Of a stretch of 64,000 bases of DNA, positions 40,707 through 50,768 are shown piece after piece. The stretch is from an uncultured beta proteobacterium (GTDB lineage: Bacteria; Pseudomonadota; Gammaproteobacteria; Burkholderiales; Burkholderiaceae_C). Position 1 is the stretch's first letter. Every line of letters begins with the position of its first letter. The position numbers and the translations under genes were made by a program. The stretch spans positions 39,538 to 103,537 of the forward strand of contig CAIJOK010000106.1 in NCBI GenBank assembly GCA_903822205.1. The letters run 5' to 3'. The notes under the pieces are model-generated. The model was not told the DNA's origin, made no database searches, and saw nothing but the letters and a program-made list of their open reading frames with translations.

Positions 40707-41950
40707 AGTGTGCTCGTTGTTGGCGACATCGAACGTGTTTGCAGCGTTTGCAGGCCGCGCAACAGGTCAGACTGAAGGTCTGCACAGTGCTCCAGCCCCA
40801 CGGCTATGCGAATCAAACCCTGACCAATACCCGCTGCTTGGCGCTGTTCATCTGTCAGCCGACCGTGCGAGGTCGTGGCCGGGTGGGCGATCGTGGTTTT
40901 GGTGTCGCCTAGGTTGGTGGTGATTCGGCAGACTTGCGTACTGTCGATCACATGAAAGGCCCGCAAGCGGGCCTGAACGGCATCGGAGGCCGCGATATCA
41001 AACGACACCACGGCACCGCCCAGCCCGCTCTGCTGGTGCATGGCCAGACGATGTTGCGGGTGTGACGGCAGACCGGGGTAATAGACCCGCGCAACCTCAG
41101 GGCGGGCTTGCAGCCATGTGGCCAGGGTCATGGCGCTGTCGGACTGTGCTCTCATGCGCAACGACAAGGTTTCAAGGCCCTTGGTGACCACCCAAGCATT
41201 GAAGGGTGAGAGCACCATGCCTACAGTGCGTAAGACGGGCAAAAAGGCATCGTTGGCAAACTGGTGCGAACAGCAAATAGCACCGGCAACGACCCGTCCT
41301 TGTCCGTCCAAATACTTGGTGCCGGAATGGATCACAAAGTCAGCCCCCAACGCGACGGGCCGTTGGAGTGCCGGTGTGCAAAAACAGTTATCGACGGCCA
41401 GCAAAGCACCACCGGCATGTGCCACATCGGCCAATGCGGCAATATCGCAAATATCTGTCAGGGGATTGCTGGGGGTTTCGGCAAACAGCAGCTTTGTGTT
41501 GGGGCGCATGGCGGATCGCCACTGGGCGACTTCGGTCTGCGAGACAAAGGTGGTTTCAATGCCAAACTTGGACAGTTCACCCGCAAACAAACGCAGGGTT
41601 GAACCAAACACCGATTGCGAGCACACGACATGGTCGCCGCAGCGCAACAGCCCCATGCTCAGCAACAAAATGGCGGACATGCCGCTGGCGGTGGCTACCG
41701 CTGTTTCTGTGCCCTCCAGCGCGGCCAAACGTTGCTCCATGCCGGTCACGGTGGGGTTGCCTACCCGCGTGTAGGTGTAACCCTCTTCCTCCATTGCAAA
41801 ACGTCTGCGGGCAGTCTCGGCATCTGGCTGCACAAAACCGCTGGTCAGGTACAGGGCCTCGGAGTTTTCACCGTATTGGCTGCGGTCGATGCCGACATGC
41901 ACGGCCAAGGTGTCACTGTGCAAGGTATCTGGCAAAGCGTGGACTGTCAT
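40703..41950 (-). CDS. metZ: O-succinylhomoserine sulfhydrylase
   Basis: A PLP enzyme making homocysteine directly from O-succinylhomoserine and sulfide. It has 415 residues. The Cys/Met-metabolism family core [25 protein letters not shown] is near the N-terminus, and the PLP lysine is in [31 protein letters not shown] is the C-terminal family signature. MetZ rather than cystathionine gamma-synthase is suggested by the start ([23 protein letters not shown]). It overlaps gltX by 4 bp. Confidence 0.9.
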   Translation of the reverse strand: MTVHALPDTLHSDTLAVHVGIDRSQYGENSEALYLTSGFVQPDAETARRRFAMEEEGYTYTRVGNPTVTGMEQRLAALEGTETAVATASGMSAILLLSMGLLRCGDHVVCSQSVFGSTLRLFAGELSKFGIETTFVSQTEVAQWRSAMRPNTKLLFAETPSNPLTDICDIAALADVAHAGGALLAVDNCFCTPALQRPVALGADFVIHSGTKYLDGQGRVVAGAICCSHQFANDAFLPVLRTVGMVLSPFNAWVVTKGLETLSLRMRAQSDSAMTLATWLQARPEVARVYYPGLPSHPQHRLAMHQQSGLGGAVVSFDIAASDAVQARLRAFHVIDSTQVCRITTNLGDTKTTIAHPATTSHGRLTDEQRQAAGIGQGLIRIAVGLEHCADLQSDLLRGLQTLQTRSMSPTTSTL

Positions 41951-41980
41951 GGTTCATGCTTGTAGATTGTCAGTGACCGG

Positions 41981-42727
41981 TCAAAGCGAAATACCGCCTG
42001 AGACCTCGATCACCTCGCCGTTGATGTAACTGGCTTCGTCGCTGGCCAAAAAGGCATACACATTGGCGATCTCTTCGGGCTGGCCCACACGTCGCAGATG
42101 GACTTTTCCGGCCAAGTCCTGCAGGACTTTTTCGGGCATGGCGGCCACCATGGGGGTACTGATAAAGCCGGGGGCTACGGCATTGACGCGAACCCCTTTG
42201 GGGCCAAGCTCACGGCTCCATGTTTTGGTAAAGCCGATCACGCCAAATTTGGTTGCCGCATAGTTGGTTTGACCAAAGTTGCCATACAGGCCCACCACTG
42301 AACTGGCGTTCAAAATCACGCCGCTGCCTTGCGCCACCATGCCATCGGCGACAGCCTGTGTGCAGTGAAACACACCGCGCAGATTGACATCGATGACGCG
42401 GTCAAACTGTTCTAACGTCATCTTTTGAAGCCTGGCATCTTGGGTAATGCCGGCGTTATTGACCAGCACATCGATGCGGCCAAATTGGGCACGAACGAGG
42501 CTGACCACCTCTTCAACCCTTGGGCGCTGGGTGACGTTCATCACAAAACCCTCGGCGGTGACACCCAGAGTGCGACATTGCGCTGTCGCCTCGTCAACGC
42601 CCGTTTGGTTGAGGTCACAGACGACGACAGTGGCCCCCTCTTTGGCAAATTTAAGCGCGGTGGCCAGCCCGATACCCTGTGCGGCACCGGTGATCAGGGC
42701 AATTTTGTTGTGCAAACGTGCAGTCAT
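41981..42727 (-). CDS. fabG: 3-oxoacyl-[ACP] reductase, FabG-type
   Basis: A short-chain dehydrogenase of 248 residues that reduces 3-ketoacyl-ACP with NADPH. Cofactor motif TGAAQGIG is at 13-20, then VNNAGITQD, and the catalytic triad S143, Y156, K160 (NYAATK). The C-terminal [33 protein letters not shown] is typical. No other fatty-acid synthesis genes adjoin it, so an acetoacetyl-CoA reductase (PhaB-like) role cannot be excluded. It lies 32 bp downstream of rne. Confidence 0.88.
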   Translation of the reverse strand: MTARLHNKIALITGAAQGIGLATALKFAKEGATVVVCDLNQTGVDEATAQCRTLGVTAEGFVMNVTQRPRVEEVVSLVRAQFGRIDVLVNNAGITQDARLQKMTLEQFDRVIDVNLRGVFHCTQAVADGMVAQGSGVILNASSVVGLYGNFGQTNYAATKFGVIGFTKTWSRELGPKGVRVNAVAPGFISTPMVAAMPEKVLQDLAGKVHLRRVGQPEEIANVYAFLASDEASYINGEVIEVSGGISL

Positions 42728-42759
42728 GGTGGTCCTTGGTGAATGAAAGGGCGCTGATA

Positions 42760-45615
42760 TTACGGCAACTTGTTGGCTTCAAACGGCAAAGTGACGCTGT
42801 GCAGGTCACGTTTGGTCTCAACCAGCACCAAAGGGCTGTCGTCTTGAGGCTGCAAAACAGGCACAGGGCGGGGCTGATGCACAGGCTGTGGCTCTGCGGC
42901 CATTGCGGACCGCAGACTGGCCACCTTGTCAGCGTCAGAGTTCACCCAGACCAGGCCCGATGCGTTTGCAACGCGGGCCAGTTCGTCCACCGGCAAAGCA
43001 AAGCCCGGAGTTGGAGGCATCGCCGCGATGTTTGGCGCAGCGGTTGCTACAGGCGCTGCTGGCATCGTATCCGTCTGAGCCTGCGGTGTGATCACGGTCA
43101 TGGCAGCAGGACGGGGGGGGGGAACCGCAGTAGATTCGGCATTTGCAGCTTGTGGGGTCGTCACCGGTGCAGACATCGCTGCTGGCGTAACCGTTGGGTC
43201 TGGCACATTGAAGTACGACCTGCGAGGGGCATCGCTGGATGCATCAGCAGTGTTGGCGACAACCGCGCTGGCCCCTTCATCTCCGTTGGGCGATGCCATA
43301 TCAGCAGACTGGGCACGATCGGGGCGATCACCCCGTGGCCTGCGTTCACGACCATAGCGATCACGTGACCGTTTTTCACGCGGCCTGGCATCTGCCTCAG
43401 GGGTAACGGCTGCCGTTCCTGCGGACGAAACGTTGGTATCAGGCTGATCCGTCATTTGTGGCGGCAGGCCCGCAGCGATGCGATCATCGTCCGGACGCAC
43501 TGAACGCTCAGGACGCGTACGCACTGGACGGTCGCTGCGGTCGGGACTGCGGCGCGGTTCATTGCGAAGAACAGCATCAGAGGTTGCCGCTGTGACAGGA
43601 TCAGGGGTGGCGGTCATCGCAGGGGCTGCGCTACTTGGGTTGTCCGATCGGTCACGCGAACTGCGTTCATTTTTGACACCGGTGCGGCGACCGTCTGTCC
43701 GTGCGACCCCCCGTCCATCGGGCCTGGGGCCTCGACCTTCGGCGCGTGGTGGACGTGTGCCATCACGTGCGGCGCGGTCGCTGCCGGGCCGACGTTTATC
43801 GTCTGACTGAGAGGCAAGGTTAGTGGCTATGGGCGCAGGCGGTGTCTGGGGCGCTGTTGTGCCGGGCAAAAACAGGTTTTTGATCCAGCCCAAGAGTCCT
43901 GGCTCAACCACCGTGGGAACAGCGGGCTTGACCTGTGGAACAACGGGTACGACAGCGGGCGCGGTCTGAGCAGACACCAAAGGCAAGGGGGTCTGCTGTG
44001 CCTGTGGCGCAGGGGCATCGGGCAGCACGCCCTTGATCACGGGGGTTTGCTTGTTGATAGGCTCAGACGACCGGCGCGTGACCGCAGTGGTGTCCTCGAT
44101 CTCGTCGGCCATTTTGTAACTGGCCTTGATGCTGTCTAGGCGAGGATCATCGTGCTTCAGGCGCTCCAGCCGATAGTTGGGGGTTTCAAGCGATTTGTTG
44201 GGCACCATCAGCACATTGATGCGCTGTTTGAGTTCAATTTTGGCGATCTCGGTACGCTTTTCATTGAGCAAAAAGGACGCGACCTCAACAGGCACCTGGC
44301 ACAAAACCGAGGCCGTGTTGTCCTTGAGAGACTCTTCTTGGATGATGCGCAAAATTTGCAAGGCGCTGGACTCGGTGTCTCGCACGTGACCCGACCCGCC
44401 ACATCGTGGACACGGGATAGAGGCACCCTCAGACAGGGCAGGACGCAAGCGCTGGCGGCTTAATTCCATCAGGCCAAATTTGCTGATCGTGCCAAACTGC
44501 ACACGGGCGCGGTCCTGGCGCAAGGCATCGCGCAGACGGTTTTCAACATCGCGCCGATTGCGGCTTTCTTCCATGTCGATAAAGTCGATCACGATCAGAC
44601 CGCCCAAGTCACGCAGCCGCGCCTGGCGAGCCACTTCCTCGGCGGCCTCGAGGTTGGTACGCGTAGCGGTTTCTTCAATGTCGCCGCCTTTGATGGCGCG
44701 GGCAGAGTTCACATCCACTGACACCAGGGCCTCGGTGTGGTCGATCACGATCGCGCCGCCGCTGGGCAGGCTGACCGTGCGAGCATAGGCCGACTCGATC
44801 TGATGCTCGATCTGGAAACGGCTGAACAGCGGGGCATCGTCGCGGTAGCGTTTGACGCGATCTTCGTGCTCAGGCATGACGTGTGCCATAAATTGGCGCG
44901 CCTGGTCAAACACATCGTCGGTGTCGATCAAGATGTCGCCAATGTCCTGGTTGAAATAATCGCGAATGGCCCGAATGACCAAGGAGGACTCTTGGTAGAT
45001 CAAAAATGCGCCCTTGCCGCCTTTCGCGGCGCTGTCAATGGCTGCCCACAGTTTGAGCAGATAGTTTAAATCCCATTGAAGCTCTGGTGCGCTACGACCA
45101 ATACCTGCGGTGCGTGCGATGATGCTCATGCCGCCCGGGTATTCCAGTTGATCGAGCACTTCTTTAAGCTCAGCCCGGTCTTCGCCCTCAACGCGGCGCG
45201 AAACCCCGCCACCCCGGGGGTTGTTGGGCATCAGCACGACGTAGCGTCCGGCCAAGGACACAAACGTGGTCAGGGCAGCCCCTTTGTTGCCACGTTCTTC
45301 TTTTTCGACCTGCACCAAAAGCTCTTGGCCCTCGCGGATGGCATCGGATATGCGTGCCTGGCTGGCTGTGGTACCTGGTTGAAAGTACTGTTTTGAAATT
45401 TCCTTAAAAGGCAAAAAACCGTGACGGTCTTCGCCGTAATCGACAAAACAGGCCTCAAGTGAAGGTTCAACCCGCGTGACCAGGGCCTTGTAAATGTTGC
45501 CTTTGCGCTGTTCGCGTCCTTCTATCTCGATCTCGTAATCGAGTAACTTTTGTCCATCGACAATGGCCAAGCGGCGTTCTTCGGCCTGCGTGGCGTTGAT
45601 CAGCATCCGTTTCAT
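42760..45615 (-). CDS. rne: Ribonuclease E
   Basis: The main endoribonuclease for mRNA decay and rRNA/tRNA processing, 951 residues from ATG 45615 ([15 protein letters not shown]). An S1 domain ([23 protein letters not shown]) is followed by the DNase I-like catalytic domain ([22 protein letters not shown]) and the zinc-link CPRCGGSG that joins dimers. From about residue 560 the protein is Pro/Arg/Asp-rich and unstructured, with several [12 protein letters not shown]-like basic clusters suited to RNA and degradosome binding. It is divergent from rluC, as in E. coli, with a long leader. Confidence 0.96.
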   Translation of the reverse strand: MKRMLINATQAEERRLAIVDGQKLLDYEIEIEGREQRKGNIYKALVTRVEPSLEACFVDYGEDRHGFLPFKEISKQYFQPGTTASQARISDAIREGQELLVQVEKEERGNKGAALTTFVSLAGRYVVLMPNNPRGGGVSRRVEGEDRAELKEVLDQLEYPGGMSIIARTAGIGRSAPELQWDLNYLLKLWAAIDSAAKGGKGAFLIYQESSLVIRAIRDYFNQDIGDILIDTDDVFDQARQFMAHVMPEHEDRVKRYRDDAPLFSRFQIEHQIESAYARTVSLPSGGAIVIDHTEALVSVDVNSARAIKGGDIEETATRTNLEAAEEVARQARLRDLGGLIVIDFIDMEESRNRRDVENRLRDALRQDRARVQFGTISKFGLMELSRQRLRPALSEGASIPCPRCGGSGHVRDTESSALQILRIIQEESLKDNTASVLCQVPVEVASFLLNEKRTEIAKIELKQRINVLMVPNKSLETPNYRLERLKHDDPRLDSIKASYKMADEIEDTTAVTRRSSEPINKQTPVIKGVLPDAPAPQAQQTPLPLVSAQTAPAVVPVVPQVKPAVPTVVEPGLLGWIKNLFLPGTTAPQTPPAPIATNLASQSDDKRRPGSDRAARDGTRPPRAEGRGPRPDGRGVARTDGRRTGVKNERSSRDRSDNPSSAAPAMTATPDPVTAATSDAVLRNEPRRSPDRSDRPVRTRPERSVRPDDDRIAAGLPPQMTDQPDTNVSSAGTAAVTPEADARPREKRSRDRYGRERRPRGDRPDRAQSADMASPNGDEGASAVVANTADASSDAPRRSYFNVPDPTVTPAAMSAPVTTPQAANAESTAVPPPRPAAMTVITPQAQTDTMPAAPVATAAPNIAAMPPTPGFALPVDELARVANASGLVWVNSDADKVASLRSAMAAEPQPVHQPRPVPVLQPQDDSPLVLVETKRDLHSVTLPFEANKLP

Positions 45616-46209
45616 GGGTAGCGTTCCTTTGATTAAACATAAGTGCCCAAAACTGGGCATGGATACCTGACCCAACACATTGAAACAAAACCAAAAATAC
45701 AGGGGAACGGCCTAAGCCTGGCAAAAAAGCGAGGCAGGAGCACACAAAAAAGCACACAAAAGCACACAAAAGCAAGGCAGAACCGAAGGTGGAACGCACT
45801 CATAAGGAATGCACTCTTAAGTAAACAGCGGGCTGCGCCAGATGGGCGGGCATGAACGATCATGAACGAACATTAACGTGCATCAACAGGCCGTGAAGGC
45901 CCGTGACAGGTGCAACTATGCGCTGCCGGCAAAGGTTTGTCATCCACAAAAAACACAGTGCTCTCGCTTTTTGTCTATCGCATCAGGCGACAAACAGGGG
46001 GTATTTTGGGTCAGGGTTTCAAGGGGTTGTCTGGACTGCTCACCTTGTGCGCAGCAGAGGACACGAGGGTCACAAAGCGGCAGATCGGGCGGCAGGGGGT
46101 ATCGACTGACTGGCAAGGCTGATGGCCAAAATTGCCATGTGAACTAAACGAACTAAACTTAACAGGACAATAAATTATCTTTTTTGTTAAATCAACAACT
46201 TACAGCACA
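45616..46209. other. Long spacer between rne and rluC (rne leader)
   Basis: About 590 bp without a convincing gene. Near rne, three roughly 10-bp AGCACACAAA units (45739-45770) give a U-rich repeat in the rne leader RNA. E. coli rne is autoregulated through its long 5' leader, and this spacer has the length and position for a similar role, but I could not derive a conserved stem. The rluC side is AT-rich from 46139. Small reading frames here overlap each other in three frames and resemble no protein family. Confidence 0.5.
45739..45774. repeat. Tandem AGCACACAAA repeats in the rne leader
   Basis: Three consecutive units, the first with two extra A, lie about 125 bp upstream of the rne start. 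In the transcript they read as U/G-rich stretches. Confidence 0.85.
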
Positions 46210-47310
46210 TTGCCAGTGAAACACATTATACGGGCCAATTTACTGGTTCAATCACAAGTCAGGTCTCCGGCGACAGCACCTGAAGTCACCACCCTTTCTG
46301 TTGATGCTGACGCTGCCGACCAGCGTCTGGACAATTTTTTGATGCGACACCTCAAGGGTGTCCCCAAGACCCACGTTTACCGCATCATTCGCAGCGGAGA
46401 AGTGCGCATCAACAAAGGCAGGGCCCGGGCCGACACCCGGCTGACCCCGGGGGACTGTGTGCGATTGCCACCGGTGCGGGTCTCAGAGCGCGTGGCTGCC
46501 AAAGACCGCGCCAAAAACCACGCAATAACCCAAGCCACAGAAACCAGCAAACCGGCGCGAGCCTTTGCCATTTTGTTTGAAGACGACCACCTGATCGCCA
46601 TCGACAAACCCGCCGGTGTGGCGGTTCATGGAGGTTCGGGGGTTCGGTTTGGGGTGATCGAGCAAATGCGCATGGTACGTCCGCAGGCCCCGTTTTTAGA
46701 GCTGGTTCACAGGCTGGACCGCGACACCAGCGGGGTTTTGCTGCTGGCCAAAAAACGCAGTGCCTTGAAACATTTGCAAGACCAGTTCAGGCAGCGTCAA
46801 ACTGGCAAAACCTACCTGGCTTTGGTACGCGGTCAGTGGCCTGCTGGGCTGACCGTGCTGGATCAGCCCCTGCACAAATACCTCTGCATCACACCTGATG
46901 CCCCTGACGGCGAGCGCCGTGTGCGGGTGGTGGCGCGTGACAACCCTGACGGCATGGCCGCCGTGACCCTGGTCAGGGGGGTGGCATCGTCGCCTGACTA
47001 TTCGCTGCTACAGGTCACGCTCAAAACCGGTCGCACCCATCAGATACGGGTGCATCTGGCCCATGTAGGCCACCCCATCGCGGGTGATGACAAGTATGGC
47101 GACTTTGAGTGGAACAAGTCCATCATGCACCTGCCGGCGGCGGGTGGAGGGATCGGAGTAGGGGTCAGGCGGATGTTTTTGCATGCCTACAAATTACAGT
47201 TTGATCACCCTGTCAGTCGTGAACGGATGGAACTGCTGGCCAAGCTGCCTGCTGACCTGGCCCTGTTTGCAGAGACCGTATTGGGCGCTGCCGCACGCGC
47301 CATCCGATAA
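46210..47310 (+). CDS. rluC: 23S rRNA pseudouridine synthase RluC
   Basis: Modifies U955/2504/2580 of 23S rRNA. It has 366 residues from TTG 46210; GTG 46216 is an alternative two codons later. An S4 domain (DQRLDNFLMRHLKGVPKTHVYRIIRSGEVRIN) precedes the RluA-type core: ILFEDDHLIAIDKPAGVAVHGG, catalytic aspartate in VHRLDRDTSGVLLLAK, and [20 protein letters not shown]. Divergence from rne is the classical gammaproteobacterial and betaproteobacterial arrangement and separates it from RluD. No ATG is available upstream. Confidence 0.93.
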   Translation: MPVKHIIRANLLVQSQVRSPATAPEVTTLSVDADAADQRLDNFLMRHLKGVPKTHVYRIIRSGEVRINKGRARADTRLTPGDCVRLPPVRVSERVAAKDRAKNHAITQATETSKPARAFAILFEDDHLIAIDKPAGVAVHGGSGVRFGVIEQMRMVRPQAPFLELVHRLDRDTSGVLLLAKKRSALKHLQDQFRQRQTGKTYLALVRGQWPAGLTVLDQPLHKYLCITPDAPDGERRVRVVARDNPDGMAAVTLVRGVASSPDYSLLQVTLKTGRTHQIRVHLAHVGHPIAGDDKYGDFEWNKSIMHLPAAGGGIGVGVRRMFLHAYKLQFDHPVSRERMELLAKLPADLALFAETVLGAAARAIR

Positions 47311-47345
47311 GCACCAAGCCACCGCATCACGCCCTGGCCAGACCT

Positions 47346-48179
47346 TCAGGCCGCCCACGTGACCCAGCCCGTCTGGGCGGTGACCAGCACCAAGAGACCA
47401 AAAGCGATGCGGTAATAGGCAAACCCCGCAAAGCTGTGACTGGCAATGTAGCGCAGCAGCCAGCGAATACACAGCCAGGCGCTGACAAAAGACACGATCA
47501 ACCCAACCCCAAACATCGGCGCGTCAGACCATGACAACAAAGCGCGTTCTTTGTACAAACTGTAGACACCAGCACCGATCAGCGTGGGGATGGCCAGATA
47601 AAACGAAAAATCGGTGGCGCAGCGGCGCGACAACCCCAGCAACATACCACCGATGATCGTGGCCCCGCTGCGGCTGGTGCCCGGGATCATCGCCAGGCAC
47701 TGTACGAGGCCGACTTTAAGTGCATCCATGGCACTCATGGCATCCACCTCTTGCAAACGCACCGTGGTGGGATTGCGCAGCTGGCGGCGTTCAGCCCATA
47801 AGATGATGAAACCCCCTACGATAAAGGCTGCGGCCACTACCGTGGGTGTAAACAAATGGGCTTTGATAGCCTTGCCAAATAACAGGCCCAGGATGACCGC
47901 CGGAACAAAGGCGATCGCCACATTCATCGCAAACTGCCGTGCTTGCTGATCGGTGGGCAAGGCCAGCACCGTGGCGCGAATTTTTTGCCAATAAACCAAA
48001 ATGACGGCAAAAATGGCCCCCGTCTGGATGGCGATGTCAAACACCTTGGCCACATCGTTATCAAAGCGCAGCAGCGCCCCGGCCAAGATCAAATGCCCTG
48101 TCGATGAGATCGGCAAAAACTCGGTCAAGCCCTCTACCAGGCCCATGATGGCGGCCTTTAGCAACAACGCAGTATCCAT
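47346..48179 (-). CDS. uppP: Undecaprenyl-diphosphatase UppP (BacA)
   Basis: An inner-membrane enzyme that recycles the lipid carrier for peptidoglycan synthesis. It has 277 residues with about eight hydrophobic helices. The two signature loops are visible: [18 protein letters not shown] near the N-terminus and [15 protein letters not shown] in the middle, holding the catalytic Glu and Arg/Ser residues. ATG 48179. Convergent with rluC with a 35-bp gap. Confidence 0.96.
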   Translation of the reverse strand: MDTALLLKAAIMGLVEGLTEFLPISSTGHLILAGALLRFDNDVAKVFDIAIQTGAIFAVILVYWQKIRATVLALPTDQQARQFAMNVAIAFVPAVILGLLFGKAIKAHLFTPTVVAAAFIVGGFIILWAERRQLRNPTTVRLQEVDAMSAMDALKVGLVQCLAMIPGTSRSGATIIGGMLLGLSRRCATDFSFYLAIPTLIGAGVYSLYKERALLSWSDAPMFGVGLIVSFVSAWLCIRWLLRYIASHSFAGFAYYRIAFGLLVLVTAQTGWVTWAA

Positions 48180-48260
48180 GCAAACTCCAAAAATGAAAAA
48201 AAGCCATCATGAAACGCCAATGCAAGGACTGCCGCTCTTGGCATGTGGGCCAATTCCAGA

Positions 48261-49820
48261 CTAGCCCTCCAGCACTTGAGCTTGAGGTTCTGTCTGAAAA
48301 ATGGCGACGGTATGCGCCAGGCTTTGCGCCTGGTCGTTCAGGCTGCTGGCGGCGGCGGACATTTCCTCAACCAGCGCAGCGTTTTGCTGCGTCGCATGAT
48401 CCATCTGCGTGATGGCCTCACCCACCTGGCTGACCCCCTGGCTTTGTTCCTGACTGGCAGCGCTGATCTCGCCCACGATATCGGTCACACGTTTGATCGA
48501 GGCCACGACCTCGTTCATGGTGGTACCCGCCCTGTCGACCAGGGCGGTGCCCTGCTCAACCTGCGTGACGCTGGCGTTGATCAGAGCCTTGATCTCGCGG
48601 GCGGCATCGGCACTGCGACCGGCCAGCGACCGAACCTCACTGGCCACCACGGCAAAGCCCCGTCCTTGTTCGCCCGCACGCGCGGCCTCAACGGCAGCAT
48701 TCAGAGCCAAAATATTGGTCTGAAAGGCAATGCCGTCGATCACACTGATGATGTCGGCAATTTTGCGACCGGCCTCATTGATGCCCTTCATGGTATTGAC
48801 CACCTGCGCGACCACCGTACCACCCTGCACCGCCACGGCGCTGGCGCTGACGGCCAGTTGGCTGGCCAGACGTGCGTTGTCGGCATTTTGATGGACGGTG
48901 GCGCTCAGCTCTTCCATGCTGGCGGCGGTTTGCTCCAGTGCGCTGGCCTGGCTGTCGGTGCGGCCCGACAAATCCTGGTCGCCCTGGGCTATTTGGGCGC
49001 TGGCTGTGGCCACACTTTCAGCCTCTTTTCTCACCTGACTCACCACGTGGATCAGGCTGGTCTGCATCGCCGCCATGGCCCGCAGCAGATCGCCCAGCTC
49101 ATCCAGCCGCGTGGTGCGGGTGTCCACCGTTAAGTTGCCAGCGGCCACACTGGTGGCCATGCGGGCGGCACGCTGCAACTCATGGACAATTTTGCGCTGC
49201 ATCACCCAAGACAGCCATACGACCACGCTTGAAGCCAACAAACCCATCAGGGCCAACATCAAATTGCTGCGGCGCGACCGGGCTTGACTCTCGTCGTTGG
49301 CTGTATCCACCCCGCGATCCAGGCGTTCGACCAGATCGGTCATGGTGGCATGCAGCGTGACAAACTTGGCATCGGCACTCTGCATGGCAGCGATACCGGT
49401 GTTGGGGTCAATCGACGACAGGTCGATGGCCAAATCAGCGTCTTTGGCATATTGGTCGATCTGGCGTTGGACATCGGTCAGCACGGATTTGATTTCAGCC
49501 GGCATGCCAGTCGTTTGGGTCAGGGTGTCGGCGCTTTGTTGCACAGCCCGCAGTTGCTTGGCAACATCCTGTCGGATGGCTGAGATCTTGGCCTCATCCA
49601 AAGAGCCGATCAGCCCCAGATTGCGATAGACGCTGGCGTGAATGACACCCACCTGCTGCTGCATTCTGGACACCGCTTTGAATTCATCCAGGCTAACGCT
49701 AAAGCCATCGTGAATTTGATCGGCGGCACGGGTCATCAGCCAAGCGTTGATCTGCCCAAACAATATCAACACGATGGCGGTCAGCAGGGGAGCGAGTAGC
49801 AGCTTGGTACTGAGTTTCAT
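48261..49820 (-). CDS. Methyl-accepting chemotaxis protein
   Basis: A transmembrane chemoreceptor of 519 residues. Transmembrane segment about 6-28, a helical four-helix-bundle periplasmic domain to about 190, second transmembrane segment about 190-210, HAMP, then a long signalling hairpin whose tip is the invariant [21 protein letters not shown]. No deletion in the hairpin is evident, and there is no NWETF-type C-terminal pentapeptide for CheR/CheB docking (it ends QAQVLEG). No che genes are near. A small secreted protein, possibly Cache-like, is encoded upstream on the same strand. Confidence 0.94.
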   Translation of the reverse strand: MKLSTKLLLAPLLTAIVLILFGQINAWLMTRAADQIHDGFSVSLDEFKAVSRMQQQVGVIHASVYRNLGLIGSLDEAKISAIRQDVAKQLRAVQQSADTLTQTTGMPAEIKSVLTDVQRQIDQYAKDADLAIDLSSIDPNTGIAAMQSADAKFVTLHATMTDLVERLDRGVDTANDESQARSRRSNLMLALMGLLASSVVVWLSWVMQRKIVHELQRAARMATSVAAGNLTVDTRTTRLDELGDLLRAMAAMQTSLIHVVSQVRKEAESVATASAQIAQGDQDLSGRTDSQASALEQTAASMEELSATVHQNADNARLASQLAVSASAVAVQGGTVVAQVVNTMKGINEAGRKIADIISVIDGIAFQTNILALNAAVEAARAGEQGRGFAVVASEVRSLAGRSADAAREIKALINASVTQVEQGTALVDRAGTTMNEVVASIKRVTDIVGEISAASQEQSQGVSQVGEAITQMDHATQQNAALVEEMSAAASSLNDQAQSLAHTVAIFQTEPQAQVLEG

Positions 49821-49845
49821 GGCAAATCAAGTATCTATAAAAAGT

Positions 49846-49941
49846 AAACTACTTTATAAATCATAAAACAATAGCGCACTATGCAACAAACACGTGCATT
49901 ACCGCCAAATCTATCATGGTTATGATGTATCTAACTTTATT
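49846..49941 (+). repeat. Diverged intergenic repeat, copy 2 (between chemoreceptor and the small secreted-protein gene)
   Basis: Matches 31056-31152 in the order ACTT, ATAAA, ATAAAA, ATAGC, ATGCAA, ACGTGC, GCCAAAT, TTATGATGTAT, TAACTT. Like copy 1 it begins with an AT-rich inverted repeat (TATAAA...GTA / TACTTTATA). Here it reads away from the chemoreceptor start rather than into a gene, so it is a dispersed element rather than part of one operon. Confidence 0.55.
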
Positions 49942-49974
49942 ACAGGTGCTGATGCACCCCGCATCGTGGCTGAT

Positions 49975-50430
49975 TTACTTGTAAATGCCACCGCACACCG
50001 CAGCATCTTCCAGCTTTTCGCAGTACATGCTTTTAGGCTCGACTTTTCTGCTGACGGGGTTGGTGAACTTGTAATCCTGCCAAAAGATACCCTTGGACTT
50101 GGCCAGATCGACGCGTTCCTGGACAAAAGCCTTACCGTCGATGTCTTTGAGACTGATCAGGTTTTTGCCGATCATCTTCTCGTTGGCACCATGCGCCCTG
50201 ACCGTGCCGTCCAGACCATAAACCACCAAATACAGGTCACGGTCAATAAACTGACCACTTTTATTGCTGATTTCGGCCAGACCTTTGGCTGCACCGTTGG
50301 CCTTGATAAAAGCGACACCTTTTTTGACCATGGCGATGGCCTCGGGAGCGGTGGCGTGGGTTTGAGCCTGGGCTGCGATGGGGGCGGTCAGTGAGCCAAC
50401 CAGACCCAAAAGAATGAAAGAACGTTTCAT
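49975..50430 (-). CDS. Small secreted Cache-like (sCache_2-type) protein
   Basis: A 151-residue protein from ATG 50430; an upstream extension to 50508 is unlikely. Signal peptide MKRSFILLGLVGSLTAPIAAQA about 1-22. The mature part resembles a single Cache domain: helix EAIAMVKKGVAFIKANG, then FIDRDLYLVVYGLDGTVRAHG, GKNLISLKDIDGKAFVQERV and a GIFWQDYKFTNPVSRKVEPKSMYCEKL strand pair. Such free periplasmic domains may bind small ligands. Its position upstream of a chemoreceptor on the same strand suggests a sensing role, but no interaction is shown. Confidence 0.7.
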   Translation of the reverse strand: MKRSFILLGLVGSLTAPIAAQAQTHATAPEAIAMVKKGVAFIKANGAAKGLAEISNKSGQFIDRDLYLVVYGLDGTVRAHGANEKMIGKNLISLKDIDGKAFVQERVDLAKSKGIFWQDYKFTNPVSRKVEPKSMYCEKLEDAAVCGGIYK

Positions 50431-50768
50431 GGTGATTCCTGTAAAAACACGTTGTGACGAAAGGTGACCGTGCCCATAACCAGCGGTGCTGACCCGGTGG
50501 CTTGACACCGTCCGGATTGTGCCGCCAAGAATGGGCTTGCCCAGGGCTTTGCTCCTGTTTTCGCACCGTTTTGACCCATTTTTTTGTGTATTGCCCGGGC
50601 GACGGATGGGCCAAAAATCAACAAAATATGCGATCTGCGTTTGCTACATTTTCTCTCGATGACAAAGTTGCCCGTCTCGACCGCCACCGTGGCAAGCGGG
50701 ACGGCCCGATGTGACAGGTGGTGGTGGCCTCGGAGTCAGCCAACATTTTTTTGTAACTGGAGCGATGA
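50431..50768. other. Divergent spacer between the small secreted-protein gene and tpsB
   Basis: About 340 bp holding the promoters of the two divergent genes. I see no gene with a recognisable product. GGAG 7 bp before the tpsB ATG is a clear ribosome-binding site. A GCCCGGGC palindrome (near 50596) and an adjacent poly-T stretch are the only notable structures. Confidence 0.5.
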
